NCBI GenBank assembly: GCA_008125075.1
Contig: VLTH01000002.1
Location: forward strand, 369,928-420,841
From: Acetivibrio alkalicellulosi
GTDB lineage: Bacteria > Bacillota > Clostridia > Acetivibrionales > Acetivibrionaceae
Reading direction: 5' to 3'
DNA length: 50,914 nucleotides
Within the stretch, counting starts at the first letter, position 1, and the number at the start of each line of letters is the position of its first letter. The notes under the pieces are model-generated. The model saw only the letters and a program-made list of their open reading frames with translations. It did not search any database and was not told the origin of the DNA. The position numbers and the translations under genes were made by a program. This document shows, in pieces, positions 8,889-17,747 of the stretch.

Positions 8889-9425
8889 ATGAAATGGTTC
8901 ATTTGTGGCTCGGTGTTTATTATAGTAATTGGTTCAATGCTTCATTTTACTTATGATATATCCGGTAAAAATGCTATTGTAGGAGTTTTTAGTGCAGTAA
9001 ATGAAAGTACCTGGGAGCATCTAAAGCTATTGTTTTGGCCAGCATATGTATTTTTAATCATAGAATATTTATTTATTGGAAAAGAGTATAATAATTATTT
9101 CGCTGGAAAAGCAGTCTCATTTATAGTAGGAATGTTTTTGATAATCTCTTTATTCTACACATATACGGGGATTTTAGGGAAAAACTTTCTTATTGCTGAT
9201 ATATCTATTTTTGTGATAAGTGTAATCATTAGCCAGTATATAGGATATAGAATTATGAGTTGGACTTTTTTTATTGGTAAGATAGGAAATATAGGTTCAT
9301 TAATAGCAATAATGCTTCTAGTTGTTTTGTTTATTTCATTTACATTCAATCCTCCTAATATTCCACTTTTTAAAGACCCTGTAAAAGGTGGATATACTAT
9401 TCTTCTCAAAAAGTTTGCTTTTTAA
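8889..9425 (+). CDS. DUF6512-like membrane protein, C-terminus rewritten by a repeat element
   Basis: A 178-residue protein with about five membrane helices and the N-terminal pattern MLHFTYDISGKNAIVG...AVNESTWEHLKLLFWP, which I associate with the clostridial DUF6512 family (no known function). An AGGGGTGA ribosome binding site precedes the ATG by about 8 nt. The family region ends at PLFKDPVKGGY. The last residues (about TILLKKFAF) and the stop codon come from repeat B1, which begins at 9392, so the natural end was probably replaced when the repeat arrived. Family name moderately sure; the repeat overlap is seen directly. Confidence 0.7.
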   Translation: MKWFICGSVFIIVIGSMLHFTYDISGKNAIVGVFSAVNESTWEHLKLLFWPAYVFLIIEYLFIGKEYNNYFAGKAVSFIVGMFLIISLFYTYTGILGKNFLIADISIFVISVIISQYIGYRIMSWTFFIGKIGNIGSLIAIMLLVVLFISFTFNPPNIPLFKDPVKGGYTILLKKFAF

Positions 9426-9504
9426 GCAAACTTTTAGAAGATATAGTTCCTCTGTTTATCGCAGCGGAACTTAACTACTATGATTGCAGCTTCCGCTGCG
9501 ATAT
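9392..9504 (+). repeat. Structured repeat B, copy B1
   Basis: About 113 nt, nearly identical to the reverse complement of 32120-32233. Hairpin 1 pairs GTTTGCTT with AAGCAAAC inside CTTCT/AGAAG flanks; hairpin 2 has perfect 13-bp arms TATCGCAGCGGAA (9457-9469) and TTCCGCTGCGATA (9490-9502). The first part overlaps the 3-prime end and stop codon of the DUF6512-like gene. Confidence 0.8.
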
Positions 9505-9547
9505 GGTGTATAACATTGTAATTTATTTAACTAAGGGTGAAAGTAGG

Positions 9548-9585
9548 GTACATTATTTAAGATGTAGTATCTTAGTTTAATGTAC
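9548..9585. repeat. Hairpin between convergent genes
   Basis: The outer arms GTACATTA (9548-9555) and TAATGTAC (9578-9585) enclose a second pairing TAAGAT/ATCTTA. There is no clear T-tract, so it is a weak candidate for a terminator of the small minus-strand gene or of the DUF6512-like gene. Confidence 0.35.
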
Positions 9586-9618
9586 TCCTGTACAATACAC
9601 CCATATGTTCCCAAATGT

Positions 9619-9852
9619 CTATAGCGTTGTAGTAGATGTATATTCAACTTTAATAGTATCGTCTTTTTGCCTTACCATCTTAGCTTTATTACCTTTTCCA
9701 TCTTCAATACTTAGTTTTTCCAGTTGGCATTCTACAAAGAAATTAACTACTGTAGTTTCCACAAAACCTGCCCAGTTTAACTTTTTTTCGGATATATCCG
9801 TTGTTTCTTCCACAACATCTTCTAAACCCTGCACTTTATCATTTGTACTCAT
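9619..9852 (-). CDS. Small acidic hypothetical protein (77 aa)
   Basis: A short soluble protein with a good AAGGTGG ribosome binding site 7 nt before the ATG. It is rich in E, K and T and ends in KVEYTSTTTL; there is no signal peptide, membrane helix or known motif. A competing plus-strand frame (9605-9886) lacks a ribosome binding site and has shadow-like composition, so the minus strand is preferred. I do not recognise the family. It is a lone gene between the DUF6512-like protein and a divergently transcribed membrane protein. Confidence 0.6.
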   Translation of the reverse strand: MSTNDKVQGLEDVVEETTDISEKKLNWAGFVETTVVNFFVECQLEKLSIEDGKGNKAKMVRQKDDTIKVEYTSTTTL

Positions 9853-9993
9853 TATTATTCCACCTTTCCATAAATTTAAATATTAGCACTACTAATATTA
9901 CCATGTTTTGTTTGTTAAGAAAAGTAGTTTTTTAGAGTGTTTATTTATAAGGACAAGAATATTTATTTATTCTAATTATCAGTTAATTTTTTA

Positions 9994-10023
9994 TTGAAAA
10001 AAAATAAATTATCATGATATAAT
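9994..10023 (+). promoter_or_regulatory. Promoter of the polytopic membrane protein gene
   Basis: TTGAAA (9994-9999) and TATAAT (10018-10023) with an 18-bp spacer, giving a leader of about 115 nt before the ATG at 10147. No recognisable riboswitch is seen in the leader. Confidence 0.5.
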
Positions 10024-10146
10024 TAAATGCAAAAATAATTTAAAAGTATCCCTATTGGAATACTCATATTACATTTATTTTGATTGGTTATTTCATAGTG
10101 TTTACGATAAATTAAATAAATAATATACTAGGGGGAATGTTTATTT

Positions 10147-11676
10147 ATGAACCAAATAGGAGATACACAAATTTTAAACCAATTATGGTTAACTCTCTTT
10201 CTTCTTATTCCAATTGTATTGATTTCTAGAACTGTTGTAGCGGGAACAAGGTATTCACCTATCCTCATCATAGTTATATTTGGGTTGACAATGGGTTTGA
10301 TACTAGTTAAAACTGGAGTTGCAACACCCGGGCTTACTGAACTACCTGTAGTTGATCTTTTAAGCAAAGTAACAATAACTGCCTTAATCGTGTCTTTTTT
10401 TGTAGGAGGCCAAGAGCTTAAAAAATTACTGTCAGGCAATAAAGCTGAAATAGATGATATTGTTATTTTGTCAGAAGAGGAAGTAATACTTGGTACAAAG
10501 CGAACTCAACTTGTTTTTCTCATTAGAGCTTTTTTTATACTTCTAGGTATTGAAGGCGTTAGGCGTATAATTATTGGATATTCGCCTCAAGATCCATTGG
10601 CTTCATTTTATCCTCTAATAGCTTATATTGGTTTGGTTGGAGCTGTTATACTTATTGATAATAAGGCAACCATCAAGAATAAACGCTGGTATATATATAA
10701 AGGCATACTTGAAATAGCAGTAATTTTATTTGTGCTAATAGGATCTCATTACATTGCTCAATGTATAAGACCATTAATTGCACTCCCACAGATTTTCTTT
10801 GCAATGATATTGTCTTCGATTCTTGGGGCCATTATGTCAAAATGGAAATTTGGTCCTACGATAAGGGCTTTACTATTTTCAGGAATTCCTGTTGTACTAG
10901 CTGCCAATTTTATGGTAGGTGGGTCAAGAATTTTAGATGCATTCAAAATTTCTGGAATGACACCTATAATGACATATGGACTTTTTGGCCAGCTCTTCTG
11001 GATGTTTGGAGGAATAACACTTCTTATTCTTTTTGGTATGGCCAACCATGTGCGCAATCTTGCACCTGGAATGGCAGGATCACTATCCCACTCGGGTTTG
11101 ACAGGAGCTTGTACTGCTGGAGATTTAGGTTCTAAAGCTGCATCTAGAGCACCAATTATGATTAATGTCCCATTTTTTGGGCATGTCTTTGTCTTTTCAA
11201 TCCTTGCTGCTAGTGCTGGAAGAGGATCATTACTTATGCCTTGGGCTATAATGATTGCTTCAATAGGTATTATTCTAACTGTGATATCTTTAAAAACATT
11301 AAGAAAAGCTAAGGGTGATGAATCAAAAGAAGTTAAAGGATTAATGCAGTTTTCCTTTGGCTGGCAGTTAACAGCTGTGTTTCTAGGATTTTTGATATTG
11401 CATTTTAGTGGAATGTCTGTAGGCCACGCGGCTATGGCTCAATCATCATCAATATCTCATTTTGGTTTATTTGCTGCAATACAGGGGGGAATGTTTGGTG
11501 AACAGGCTGCAGAGCTCATTTCATTTATATTTGCAATGCCTTTCCTTATACATCCTCTAGTTTTCGGTATGTTCGGTAAGGCCATGGAAAATGATGGGGA
11601 AATGCCTAAAAGGACTGCTTACATTTTAGGTGCTATAGGATTAGTTGGGATTGTGTATTCATTAGTATTTGCGTAG
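10147..11676 (+). CDS. Polytopic membrane protein, transporter-like
   Basis: A 509-residue protein with roughly twelve hydrophobic helices and only short loops. It has an AGGGGGAA ribosome binding site. Notable conserved-looking loops are VSFFVGGQELKKLL (about 80-93), GMAGSLSHSGLTGACTAGDLGS (split here by position, about 309-330) and GMFGEQAAELISF. The overall layout is faintly like GltS-type sodium/carboxylate carriers, but their diagnostic motifs are absent, so no substrate is proposed. It is monocistronic, with its own promoter and a downstream hairpin with a T-run at about 11729-11787. Confidence 0.7.
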   Translation: MNQIGDTQILNQLWLTLFLLIPIVLISRTVVAGTRYSPILIIVIFGLTMGLILVKTGVATPGLTELPVVDLLSKVTITALIVSFFVGGQELKKLLSGNKAEIDDIVILSEEEVILGTKRTQLVFLIRAFFILLGIEGVRRIIIGYSPQDPLASFYPLIAYIGLVGAVILIDNKATIKNKRWYIYKGILEIAVILFVLIGSHYIAQCIRPLIALPQIFFAMILSSILGAIMSKWKFGPTIRALLFSGIPVVLAANFMVGGSRILDAFKISGMTPIMTYGLFGQLFWMFGGITLLILFGMANHVRNLAPGMAGSLSHSGLTGACTAGDLGSKAASRAPIMINVPFFGHVFVFSILAASAGRGSLLMPWAIMIASIGIILTVISLKTLRKAKGDESKEVKGLMQFSFGWQLTAVFLGFLILHFSGMSVGHAAMAQSSSISHFGLFAAIQGGMFGEQAAELISFIFAMPFLIHPLVFGMFGKAMENDGEMPKRTAYILGAIGLVGIVYSLVFA

Positions 11677-11728
11677 AAATGAGCAAGATCAAATGAGTAA
11701 AGCAATATCTTAATAGAATGTGTTTTTT

Positions 11729-11787
11729 GGGTGCATGTTTATTCCATATTTCTTTTAATTTGAATAATATGTGCCCCTGTTTTTTTA
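11729..11787 (+). terminator. Intrinsic terminator with wobble pairs
   Basis: GGGTGCATGTTTATTC (11729-11744) can pair with GAATAATATGTGCCC (11762-11776) using a few G-T pairs, and T7 follows at 11781-11787. It sits 50 nt after the polytopic membrane gene. The rest of the interval up to 12077 is AT-rich with no gene. Confidence 0.5.
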
Positions 11788-12077
11788 TAAATAATATATA
11801 AAAATATTCAGAAATTTTTGATATTGTAATAGATTTTTTAATGATATATAATAAATGTAAGGGAAGTATTATTTGGTAACAATCTTTTTGTTAAGAATGA
11901 CAGTTCTACTGATTTGTATTGTTAAAGTATTATCTCTTTTGTTTAAAAATCATTTTAGAAAAATAATAAATATATGAAAGATTATTGTCAAAGTGTTTAG
12001 AATTCTAAATTCTGCAATTGGACTGTTTAGTAGGATTTATTAAAATTATAATGTAGTTTATGGGGGAGAGTATAAAG

Positions 12078-15000
12078 ATGAGTAGATACATTTCTATTTT
12101 ATGCACAGTTATTATTATTAATTTATTAACGTTATTTGCGTATGGAGAAAATAATAACTCTTTTTTTGATGAAAACAATACAGAAATATATGAAATTATG
12201 TTTGCTGATTTGCCACAAGAGCCTCAATTAACTCCGCAGCCACCAGAACCGATATATACGCCAATATCTGAACCTACATTCATACCAACACCAACAGCAA
12301 CACCAACACCTACATTCATACCAACACCAATACCAAGACCAACACCAACACTTACACAAATGCCTATTCCAGTGATGCCTATTTTGTGTAGTCCAATTCC
12401 TAAACCAACACCTATGCCAATAATAGCAAATAAAATTATTAGATTTAAAGATGATAGTTTAAAGGAAGCTTTGATATCTAAAGGAATTGATCTTGATAGG
12501 GATGGGGAAATTTCTTTTAGTGAAGCGGTAAGAGTAGAAGAATTATATCTAAACAGCTGTGGAATTTCCATTTTGGAAGGAATAGAATATTTTGAAAACA
12601 TAAAACACCTGAATATTAAAAACAATACCATAAAAGATATAAATTCATTGAGTAAACTATCAAAATTAAAAACTCTATATTTATCTAATAATGATATTTG
12701 CGACTTTTCGCCAGTAGAATCTTACTATTATAATCTTACCCATAAAGATTTTAGAATTGATTATAAACCTGGTGACATATTTTACGACGAAGAAATAACT
12801 TCAAATGATTATGTATTACTTAAAAGATATATTTTAGGGATAGAAAACACATTTCCTTATGCAAAAGGTTATGAATTACTTGTTGCAGACTTAAATGGTG
12901 ACGGAAAGATAAATTCTATTGATTTAGTATTATTAAAAAGATATATACTCGGATTAATAGACATTTTTCCTGTGCAAAAACCGTCAGGATTGTTAGTTTC
13001 AAATGTAGTTGTAGATAATCTCAAAGAGGTATTCGTTGAGTTTAATAAATATATAGATGAAGGTACTGTTTCTGAAGATAGCATAAAGATTAATGGTAAT
13101 GAGGGAGAAGTAAAGTTAAAAAAAGACAAAAAGACAGTAGTTATAACTTTAAAAGATGGGCAGGAGCTTGAGAATTATAAAGACTACACTCTTATTATTG
13201 CAGGAATTGGAGATGTTAAAGGAGGAGAAATAGAAAAATTTGAAAAGACATTTACTGCGTTTGACCAATTTAATCCAGAAGTAAAATCTATAAACATTAC
13301 TGGCTATAATAGCCTAGAAATAATTCTTTCAGAGCCTGTTATAAAAACCGAAAGGTTTGAATTAAATATCAAATACGAATATACTACATATGGTAACACC
13401 TATAGAATCGAAGAAAATGGTAAAAAAATCGTGGTTGAATTATGGCATCCTATGGTGAGGGAAAGAAATTATGAACTTAGAATAAGCAATCTAGAGGATT
13501 ATGCAGGAAATGTATCCATTCAGAAATCATATAACTTTGAATATATTCATGATAGTACACCTATTTTGGCTAATGTTGAAGATATAAATGAAAACTATGT
13601 AAAAATAGTATTTAACAAACCTGTATCAGGTCTTGAATCAGCTAGCTTTTATCATACTTTTTCTACATGGACTGCTATAGGTGTTTATACTGATGAAAAT
13701 ATGGATAATGCTGTAGATCCGTATGAATATGTTGATGTGGTGTGGGTAAAATTTGCTGATAATAATCAAAATGGAATTAAGATGTCTGAGGGGTGGAATA
13801 TAATAGGTATAATTGGAGGATCAGGATATAACAGAATAAAAGACAAATGGTATAATAATTTTGAAAGTACAATAATCAATGTAAGTTTAACTAAGGATAA
13901 TGGTTGTCCAAGAGTTACAATAATTGAAGCCATAGATGAGCAAACTGTTAATATATTATTTAATAGAAGTGTAAACTTTAGCGAGAAAAATGTAGATATC
14001 CTTAACTTTGATGCTGAAATAATTGATGCTGGTACTATTTCAGTAACCCCAATAGGAGAACCGATGAGGGAGTACGTAATTAGTTTAGGAAAAAATTTTT
14101 CAGGACAAACGATAGGTGTTAGAGTTAAAGATGTAGAAAATAATGAATTTTCTCAAAGTAAAATTGACACATACATAGGGATAGTACAAATACCTGACTT
14201 TACACCACCTAAAATAATTGAATCAAAGATAAATGAATCAGAAAGGGCTATATACCTCACATTTAATGAATATGTTGATGATTCAGCAAGTAATATAAAG
14301 AATTATTCCCTTGTTGATGCATTTAATAATTATATACCTCTTTCACAAACTCCTGTTTGTATTTATTGTATCTCAGAGGTTAGAATTTATTTAACTTATG
14401 ATGAGTGGATTAAGCTAATAGACTATAACCTTTACATACAAGGAATAAAAGATATATATGGTAATGTCATGGAGGATTATACAGTAATAATTGGCAATAT
14501 TCTTGATTATCCTATTGAATTAGAGAAGCCATTGATAGAAAAAGTGGAAGTTATTAACCAGGATGAGATGATAATTACTTTTAATCAGCTTCTTAGTAGA
14601 GTGGATAAAGGTTCCTTTACATTAAATGGTCAAAAACCTGAAGCAATTTCTATATGGACAAATGACAAGGGAGTAACAGTTGTTACCCTTACAGCTGCAA
14701 ATAATGTTAAATTTAAACCTGATTTAAGTGGGGGAGTAACCTTGTCAGTTGACACTAGTGGTATATACAAGATACATAATAAATTTAATGTTCCAATAAA
14801 GAATTATGTAGGTGATGACATTCTTACCACCTCTACAAATCCTGCAATTAAAGATAGAATTTCTCCTGAAATAACTAAAGATGAGAATGGAAACTACAAT
14901 ATTTTTGCAAAGGCTGGTACTAGTTACGTTGAAATAGTATTTAATGAGCCTATTGATAAATTAGGATTAGCAAATGTTACATTTTCAATAAAAGATAGAA

Positions 15001-15179
15001 TCGTTGAAATCATAGAGATTGATAAGAATCATTCAACAAATTATAAAGTACTTGTATTTTTAAGGGGTAATAGCTTTATTGAAGGAGAAAAAATTAGTTT
15101 GACCCAGCATTTATTTGTAGAAGATTTATCAGGAAACAGATATCAACTTCCCCAAACAGTTGTAGTAACCGTTGATTAG
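12078..15179 (+). CDS. Secreted LRR-dockerin-Ig-like repeat protein
   Basis: A 1033-residue exported protein. The start is the second ATG (MSRYISILC), because GGGGGAG at 12061-12067 is its ribosome binding site and overlaps the first ATG. Order: signal peptide (1-22), acidic stretch, Pro/Thr linker (about 46-112), leucine-rich repeats (about 120-215), type I dockerin (about 231-298), then some 730 residues of repeated beta-sandwich segments with the V...V.I.F.E.V pattern of SbsA/Big-type Ig-like domains. Dockerin repeat 2 is canonical (DLNGDGKINSIDLVLLKRY), but repeat 1 (DIFYDEEITSNDYVLLKRY) has lost ligands N3 and N9. An internal dockerin with no enzyme domain suggests a structural or adhesive cellulosome-associated component. 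Confidence 0.85.
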   Translation: MSRYISILCTVIIINLLTLFAYGENNNSFFDENNTEIYEIMFADLPQEPQLTPQPPEPIYTPISEPTFIPTPTATPTPTFIPTPIPRPTPTLTQMPIPVMPILCSPIPKPTPMPIIANKIIRFKDDSLKEALISKGIDLDRDGEISFSEAVRVEELYLNSCGISILEGIEYFENIKHLNIKNNTIKDINSLSKLSKLKTLYLSNNDICDFSPVESYYYNLTHKDFRIDYKPGDIFYDEEITSNDYVLLKRYILGIENTFPYAKGYELLVADLNGDGKINSIDLVLLKRYILGLIDIFPVQKPSGLLVSNVVVDNLKEVFVEFNKYIDEGTVSEDSIKINGNEGEVKLKKDKKTVVITLKDGQELENYKDYTLIIAGIGDVKGGEIEKFEKTFTAFDQFNPEVKSINITGYNSLEIILSEPVIKTERFELNIKYEYTTYGNTYRIEENGKKIVVELWHPMVRERNYELRISNLEDYAGNVSIQKSYNFEYIHDSTPILANVEDINENYVKIVFNKPVSGLESASFYHTFSTWTAIGVYTDENMDNAVDPYEYVDVVWVKFADNNQNGIKMSEGWNIIGIIGGSGYNRIKDKWYNNFESTIINVSLTKDNGCPRVTIIEAIDEQTVNILFNRSVNFSEKNVDILNFDAEIIDAGTISVTPIGEPMREYVISLGKNFSGQTIGVRVKDVENNEFSQSKIDTYIGIVQIPDFTPPKIIESKINESERAIYLTFNEYVDDSASNIKNYSLVDAFNNYIPLSQTPVCIYCISEVRIYLTYDEWIKLIDYNLYIQGIKDIYGNVMEDYTVIIGNILDYPIELEKPLIEKVEVINQDEMIITFNQLLSRVDKGSFTLNGQKPEAISIWTNDKGVTVVTLTAANNVKFKPDLSGGVTLSVDTSGIYKIHNKFNVPIKNYVGDDILTTSTNPAIKDRISPEITKDENGNYNIFAKAGTSYVEIVFNEPIDKLGLANVTFSIKDRIVEIIEIDKNHSTNYKVLVFLRGNSFIEGEKISLTQHLFVEDLSGNRYQLPQTVVVTVD
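12225..12430 (+). repeat. Pro/Thr-coding low-complexity tract
   Basis: Irregular six-base CCAACA-type repeats encode a PTPTP linker between the acidic N-terminus and the LRR domain of the secreted dockerin protein. The antisense frame across it is an artefact of this composition. Confidence 0.7.
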
Positions 15180-15539
15180 TTATACTAAAAAACGGAAGTT
15201 TAAATAATTATTATTTGATGTGACTCTAAGTCTCCACCGACTGAGGTACTGATGATTAACGTTTACCTAATAAGACTTTTATCATAAAAGTTTTTAGAAA
15301 AACTTTTTATAAGAATAGTACGAGGAATGATTCAAAATGATGGTTGAATAGCCAAAAATTGATACATATTATTGTTTTACATAAATATTGTTAGAATATA
15401 ATCCTTTCAACAAAGTCAATATAGTCTTCTATAATTCCGATATTATTAATAGTACTACAATATCAGTTATTTTGCCAAAATAAGTTTAACCCACATAAAA
15501 ATAAATATGTCCTTGAATATTGTTAAAGGAGGACAACAA
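15180..15539. other. Intergenic region before sigI
   Basis: This 360-nt AT-rich stretch contains a possible -10 TATAAT at about 15398-15403 with a weak TTTTAC -35 about 16 bp upstream. It also holds an ACCCACATAAA sequence at 15489-15499 reminiscent of a SigI-type -35 element, but no matching -10 (CGWA) is visible. A scrap AAGTCTCCACC at 15229-15239 matches the core of repeat family A. Confidence 0.35.
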
Positions 15540-16286
15540 TTGATTAATTTTAAGTTTTTCAAAAAAACCAGGAATGACAAGGATCCAAACCATGAAATTA
15601 TTATAAGGATAAAGCAGGGAGACTATAAATTAAAAAATAAACTTATAGATGACTATAAGCCTTTTATCATAAAATGTGTATATCAGTCTACTGGAAAGTA
15701 TGTAGAAGTTGAAAATAGTGAGGAATTAAGCATTGGTTTACTGGCATTTAATGAAGCCATAGACTGTTTTGACGAAAATAGGGATAGAAAATTTCTGAGT
15801 TTTGCTGCACAGGTTATAAGAAGAAGGCTGATTAACTATAAATTAAGAAATAAAAAAAATAATTTGGTTTATACTTTTACATGCCTGGAAAACAATAATA
15901 TTAATATTGATGAAAACTTTACTGATAATAGTGATTTGAATTTACTCACAAAATTTGAGGTTAGGGATGAGATTGAAGATTTTAAAAGAAAACTGAGTGA
16001 ATTTGGAATTACTTTATATGATCTTGTAAAAAAATCGCCTAAGCATAAAGATGCCATAAGTTCGTGTATAAGAATTGCACGGTGTATAGCAGAAAATGAG
16101 ATTTTATATAGTAGCCTTATGAGAAAAAAGGTGTTGCCTATGGCTGAACTTATTAAACGTGTTGATGTAAGTCAAAGAACAATAGAAAGAAACAGAAAGT
16201 TTATAATTGCAGCATGTATTGTTATAAATAGTGATCTTGATATTGTAAAGAGTTATTTAAAAAATGCAGAGAAAGATGGTAAGTAA
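15540..16286 (+). CDS. sigI: RNA polymerase sigma factor SigI
   Basis: A 248-residue sigma factor. The start chosen is TTG at 15540, since AAAGGAGG sits 7 nt before it, while the upstream ATG at 15507 has none. The region-2 segment (RIKQGDYKLKNKLIDDYKP ... ELSIGLLAFNEAIDCFDENRDRKFLSFA) and the C-terminal VSQRTIERNRKFIIA helix are the SigI hallmarks. In cellulolytic clostridia SigI paralogues switch on cellulosomal genes when their membrane anti-sigma partners sense polysaccharide. The next gene, one base away, is that partner, so the two are co-transcribed and probably co-regulated. Confidence 0.93.
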   Translation: MINFKFFKKTRNDKDPNHEIIIRIKQGDYKLKNKLIDDYKPFIIKCVYQSTGKYVEVENSEELSIGLLAFNEAIDCFDENRDRKFLSFAAQVIRRRLINYKLRNKKNNLVYTFTCLENNNINIDENFTDNSDLNLLTKFEVRDEIEDFKRKLSEFGITLYDLVKKSPKHKDAISSCIRIARCIAENEILYSSLMRKKVLPMAELIKRVDVSQRTIERNRKFIIAACIVINSDLDIVKSYLKNAEKDGK

Positions 16287-16287
16287 T

Positions 16288-17691
16288 ATGAAAAGAAGTG
16301 GAGTTGTTTTAGAACTTGATAAAAAACGAGCAATAGTAATCAATTCAGAAGGCAGATACATTATAATAAAGAGGAACCCGAGTATGTTTATTGGTGAAGA
16401 GATTGAATTTGAATCATCTGAAGTAATAAACTTTAAGAAAAGAGTGATCTCAGGGGCTTTGGCAGCTGCATCTGTAGCAGCTATTATTATTGTGACTGTT
16501 TTAATGAATGTAAACTTATTAAATGAAAGTAGTATATATGCTTTTATTGATATAGACATTAACCCAAGCATAGAACTTAGTATTGACAAAAGTTTTACAG
16601 TTATTAAAACCAATTATCTTAATGAAGATGCTAAAAGACTATTAAAAAATATAAAAGTAGATGGTTTAAATATTAATGAAGCTGTCTTAGAAATCGTAGA
16701 AATATCAAAGAGCAAGGGTTTTTTATCATCTTTTGAGGAAAATGTTGTGTATATTTGTGCATCGCTAAATATTGATTTAGAAGAAACGGATAAATTTATT
16801 TCATCTCAGGAAGCAATATTGCAAAGAGTTTTAACAGATATTGAGATAAGTTTAAATACTTCTCACAATAATAGTTATATCATTCAGACGGAGAAGGTTT
16901 TACCCGAAACAAGGCAAGAAGCCAAAAACAACAAATTATCTATGGGGAAATATTCTTTATACACAAAAACACAAGAACAAGGATTAGATATGACAATGGA
17001 TCAAATAAAGGAAAAACCTGTTTCTTATGTATTAAAAAAAATAAATGATTCTAACGAGATAAGGGATATCTACACAAGAGATGTTACGATAGATGAAGCT
17101 AATACTGAAAAAGATTATAATAATCAACAAAATCAACAAATACAAGATACAATGATGCCATCTCATAGCAATAGCACTAATAATGATAGGAATTCAAATT
17201 CTGTCAGGGACAGAAGGACTGAAAATAATAATAGACATTTTTCGGAAGAAGAAGAAAATAACGCTAAAGACCAAGTTGACCATAATGCTAACAGAAAAAA
17301 TAATGAGGCTAACATGAGAGATGGTAAGGAACCTCAAAATAATAACAGGAAACCTGAGCATATTACGCGTGCTTCTAACTTGAGGGATGAAGATTCAGAG
17401 TCACCAGGAAATACAATTGAGGAACCGGGACCATCAACTGAACCAGATGAAGAGAATCCAAATGAGGGAAAACCAGATGAAGGCAATCCAGATGAGGGCA
17501 AGCCATTTGAAGGCAACCCAGATGGAGGCAAGCCATTTGAGGGCAACCCAGATGGAGGCAAGCCATTTGAGGGCAACCCAGATGGAGGCAAGCCTTTTGA
17601 AGGTGACCCAGATGGAGGCAAGCCATTTGAAGGCAACCCAGATAGAGGCAAGCCTTTTGAAGGCAATTCATTTGAAGTTAAACCGTTTTAA
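16288..17691 (+). CDS. rsgI: RsgI-type anti-sigma factor with repetitive extracellular tail
   Basis: A 467-residue bitopic protein starting at ATG 16288, one base after the sigI stop. Order: cytoplasmic RsgI_N domain (MKRSGVVLELDKKRAIVI..., about 1-52) that binds SigI, a membrane helix at about 54-76, an extracellular RsgI core with DIDINPSIELS, then a hydrophilic N/D/E-rich stalk and a C-terminal run of 10-residue units built on GNPDGGKPFE. RsgI proteins are known to self-cleave at a conserved Asn-Pro, here N92-P93. Many clostridial RsgI proteins end in a sugar-binding or hydrolase domain; none is visible here, so what this one senses is unclear. The tail is probably wall-spanning. Confidence 0.9.
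   Translation: MKRSGVVLELDKKRAIVINSEGRYIIIKRNPSMFIGEEIEFESSEVINFKKRVISGALAAASVAAIIIVTVLMNVNLLNESSIYAFIDIDINPSIELSIDKSFTVIKTNYLNEDAKRLLKNIKVDGLNINEAVLEIVEISKSKGFLSSFEENVVYICASLNIDLEETDKFISSQEAILQRVLTDIEISLNTSHNNSYIIQTEKVLPETRQEAKNNKLSMGKYSLYTKTQEQGLDMTMDQIKEKPVSYVLKKINDSNEIRDIYTRDVTIDEANTEKDYNNQQNQQIQDTMMPSHSNSTNNDRNSNSVRDRRTENNNRHFSEEEENNAKDQVDHNANRKNNEANMRDGKEPQNNNRKPEHITRASNLRDEDSESPGNTIEEPGPSTEPDEENPNEGKPDEGNPDEGKPFEGNPDGGKPFEGNPDGGKPFEGNPDGGKPFEGDPDGGKPFEGNPDRGKPFEGNSFEVKPF
17491..17670 (+). repeat. 30-bp tandem repeat in rsgI
   Basis: Six in-frame 30-bp units start at 17491, 17521, 17551, 17581, 17611 and 17641, most near-identical. They encode the 10-residue unit GKPFEGNPDG. Such a tract can change length by slippage without losing frame. 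Confidence 0.9.
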
Positions 17692-17747
17692 AGTAAAAAT
17701 ATGAATGGGATCAAAAAGAAAGCAATCAAACTAAAATAATCCAAGTT

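Noticed and set aside
9605-9886. Plus-strand 93-codon frame
   Set aside because: It is antisense to a frame with a better ribosome binding site and ordinary composition; Ser/Phe-rich translation typical of a shadow.
12224-12631. Minus-strand 135-codon frame opposite the secreted dockerin protein
   Set aside because: It is the antisense of the Pro/Thr linker and reads as Gly/Val/Ile low complexity; the plus-strand gene has signal peptide, domains and ribosome binding site.
15221-15255. Fifth copy of repeat family A
   Set aside because: Only about 11 bases (AAGTCTCCACC) match; too short to call in AT-rich sequence.
15489-15499. SigI-type autoregulated promoter before sigI
   Set aside because: ACCCACATAAA resembles a SigI -35 element, but no CGWA-type -10 lies at a suitable distance; kept only as a note in the intergenic entry.
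17491-17670. CRISPR array
   Set aside because: The repeats are directly adjacent, in frame and without spacers; they are a coding tandem repeat.
17334-17704. Several open frames on both strands across the rsgI tail
   Set aside because: They arise because the 30-bp repeat is free of stop codons in all frames; only the frame continuous with the RsgI domain is supported.
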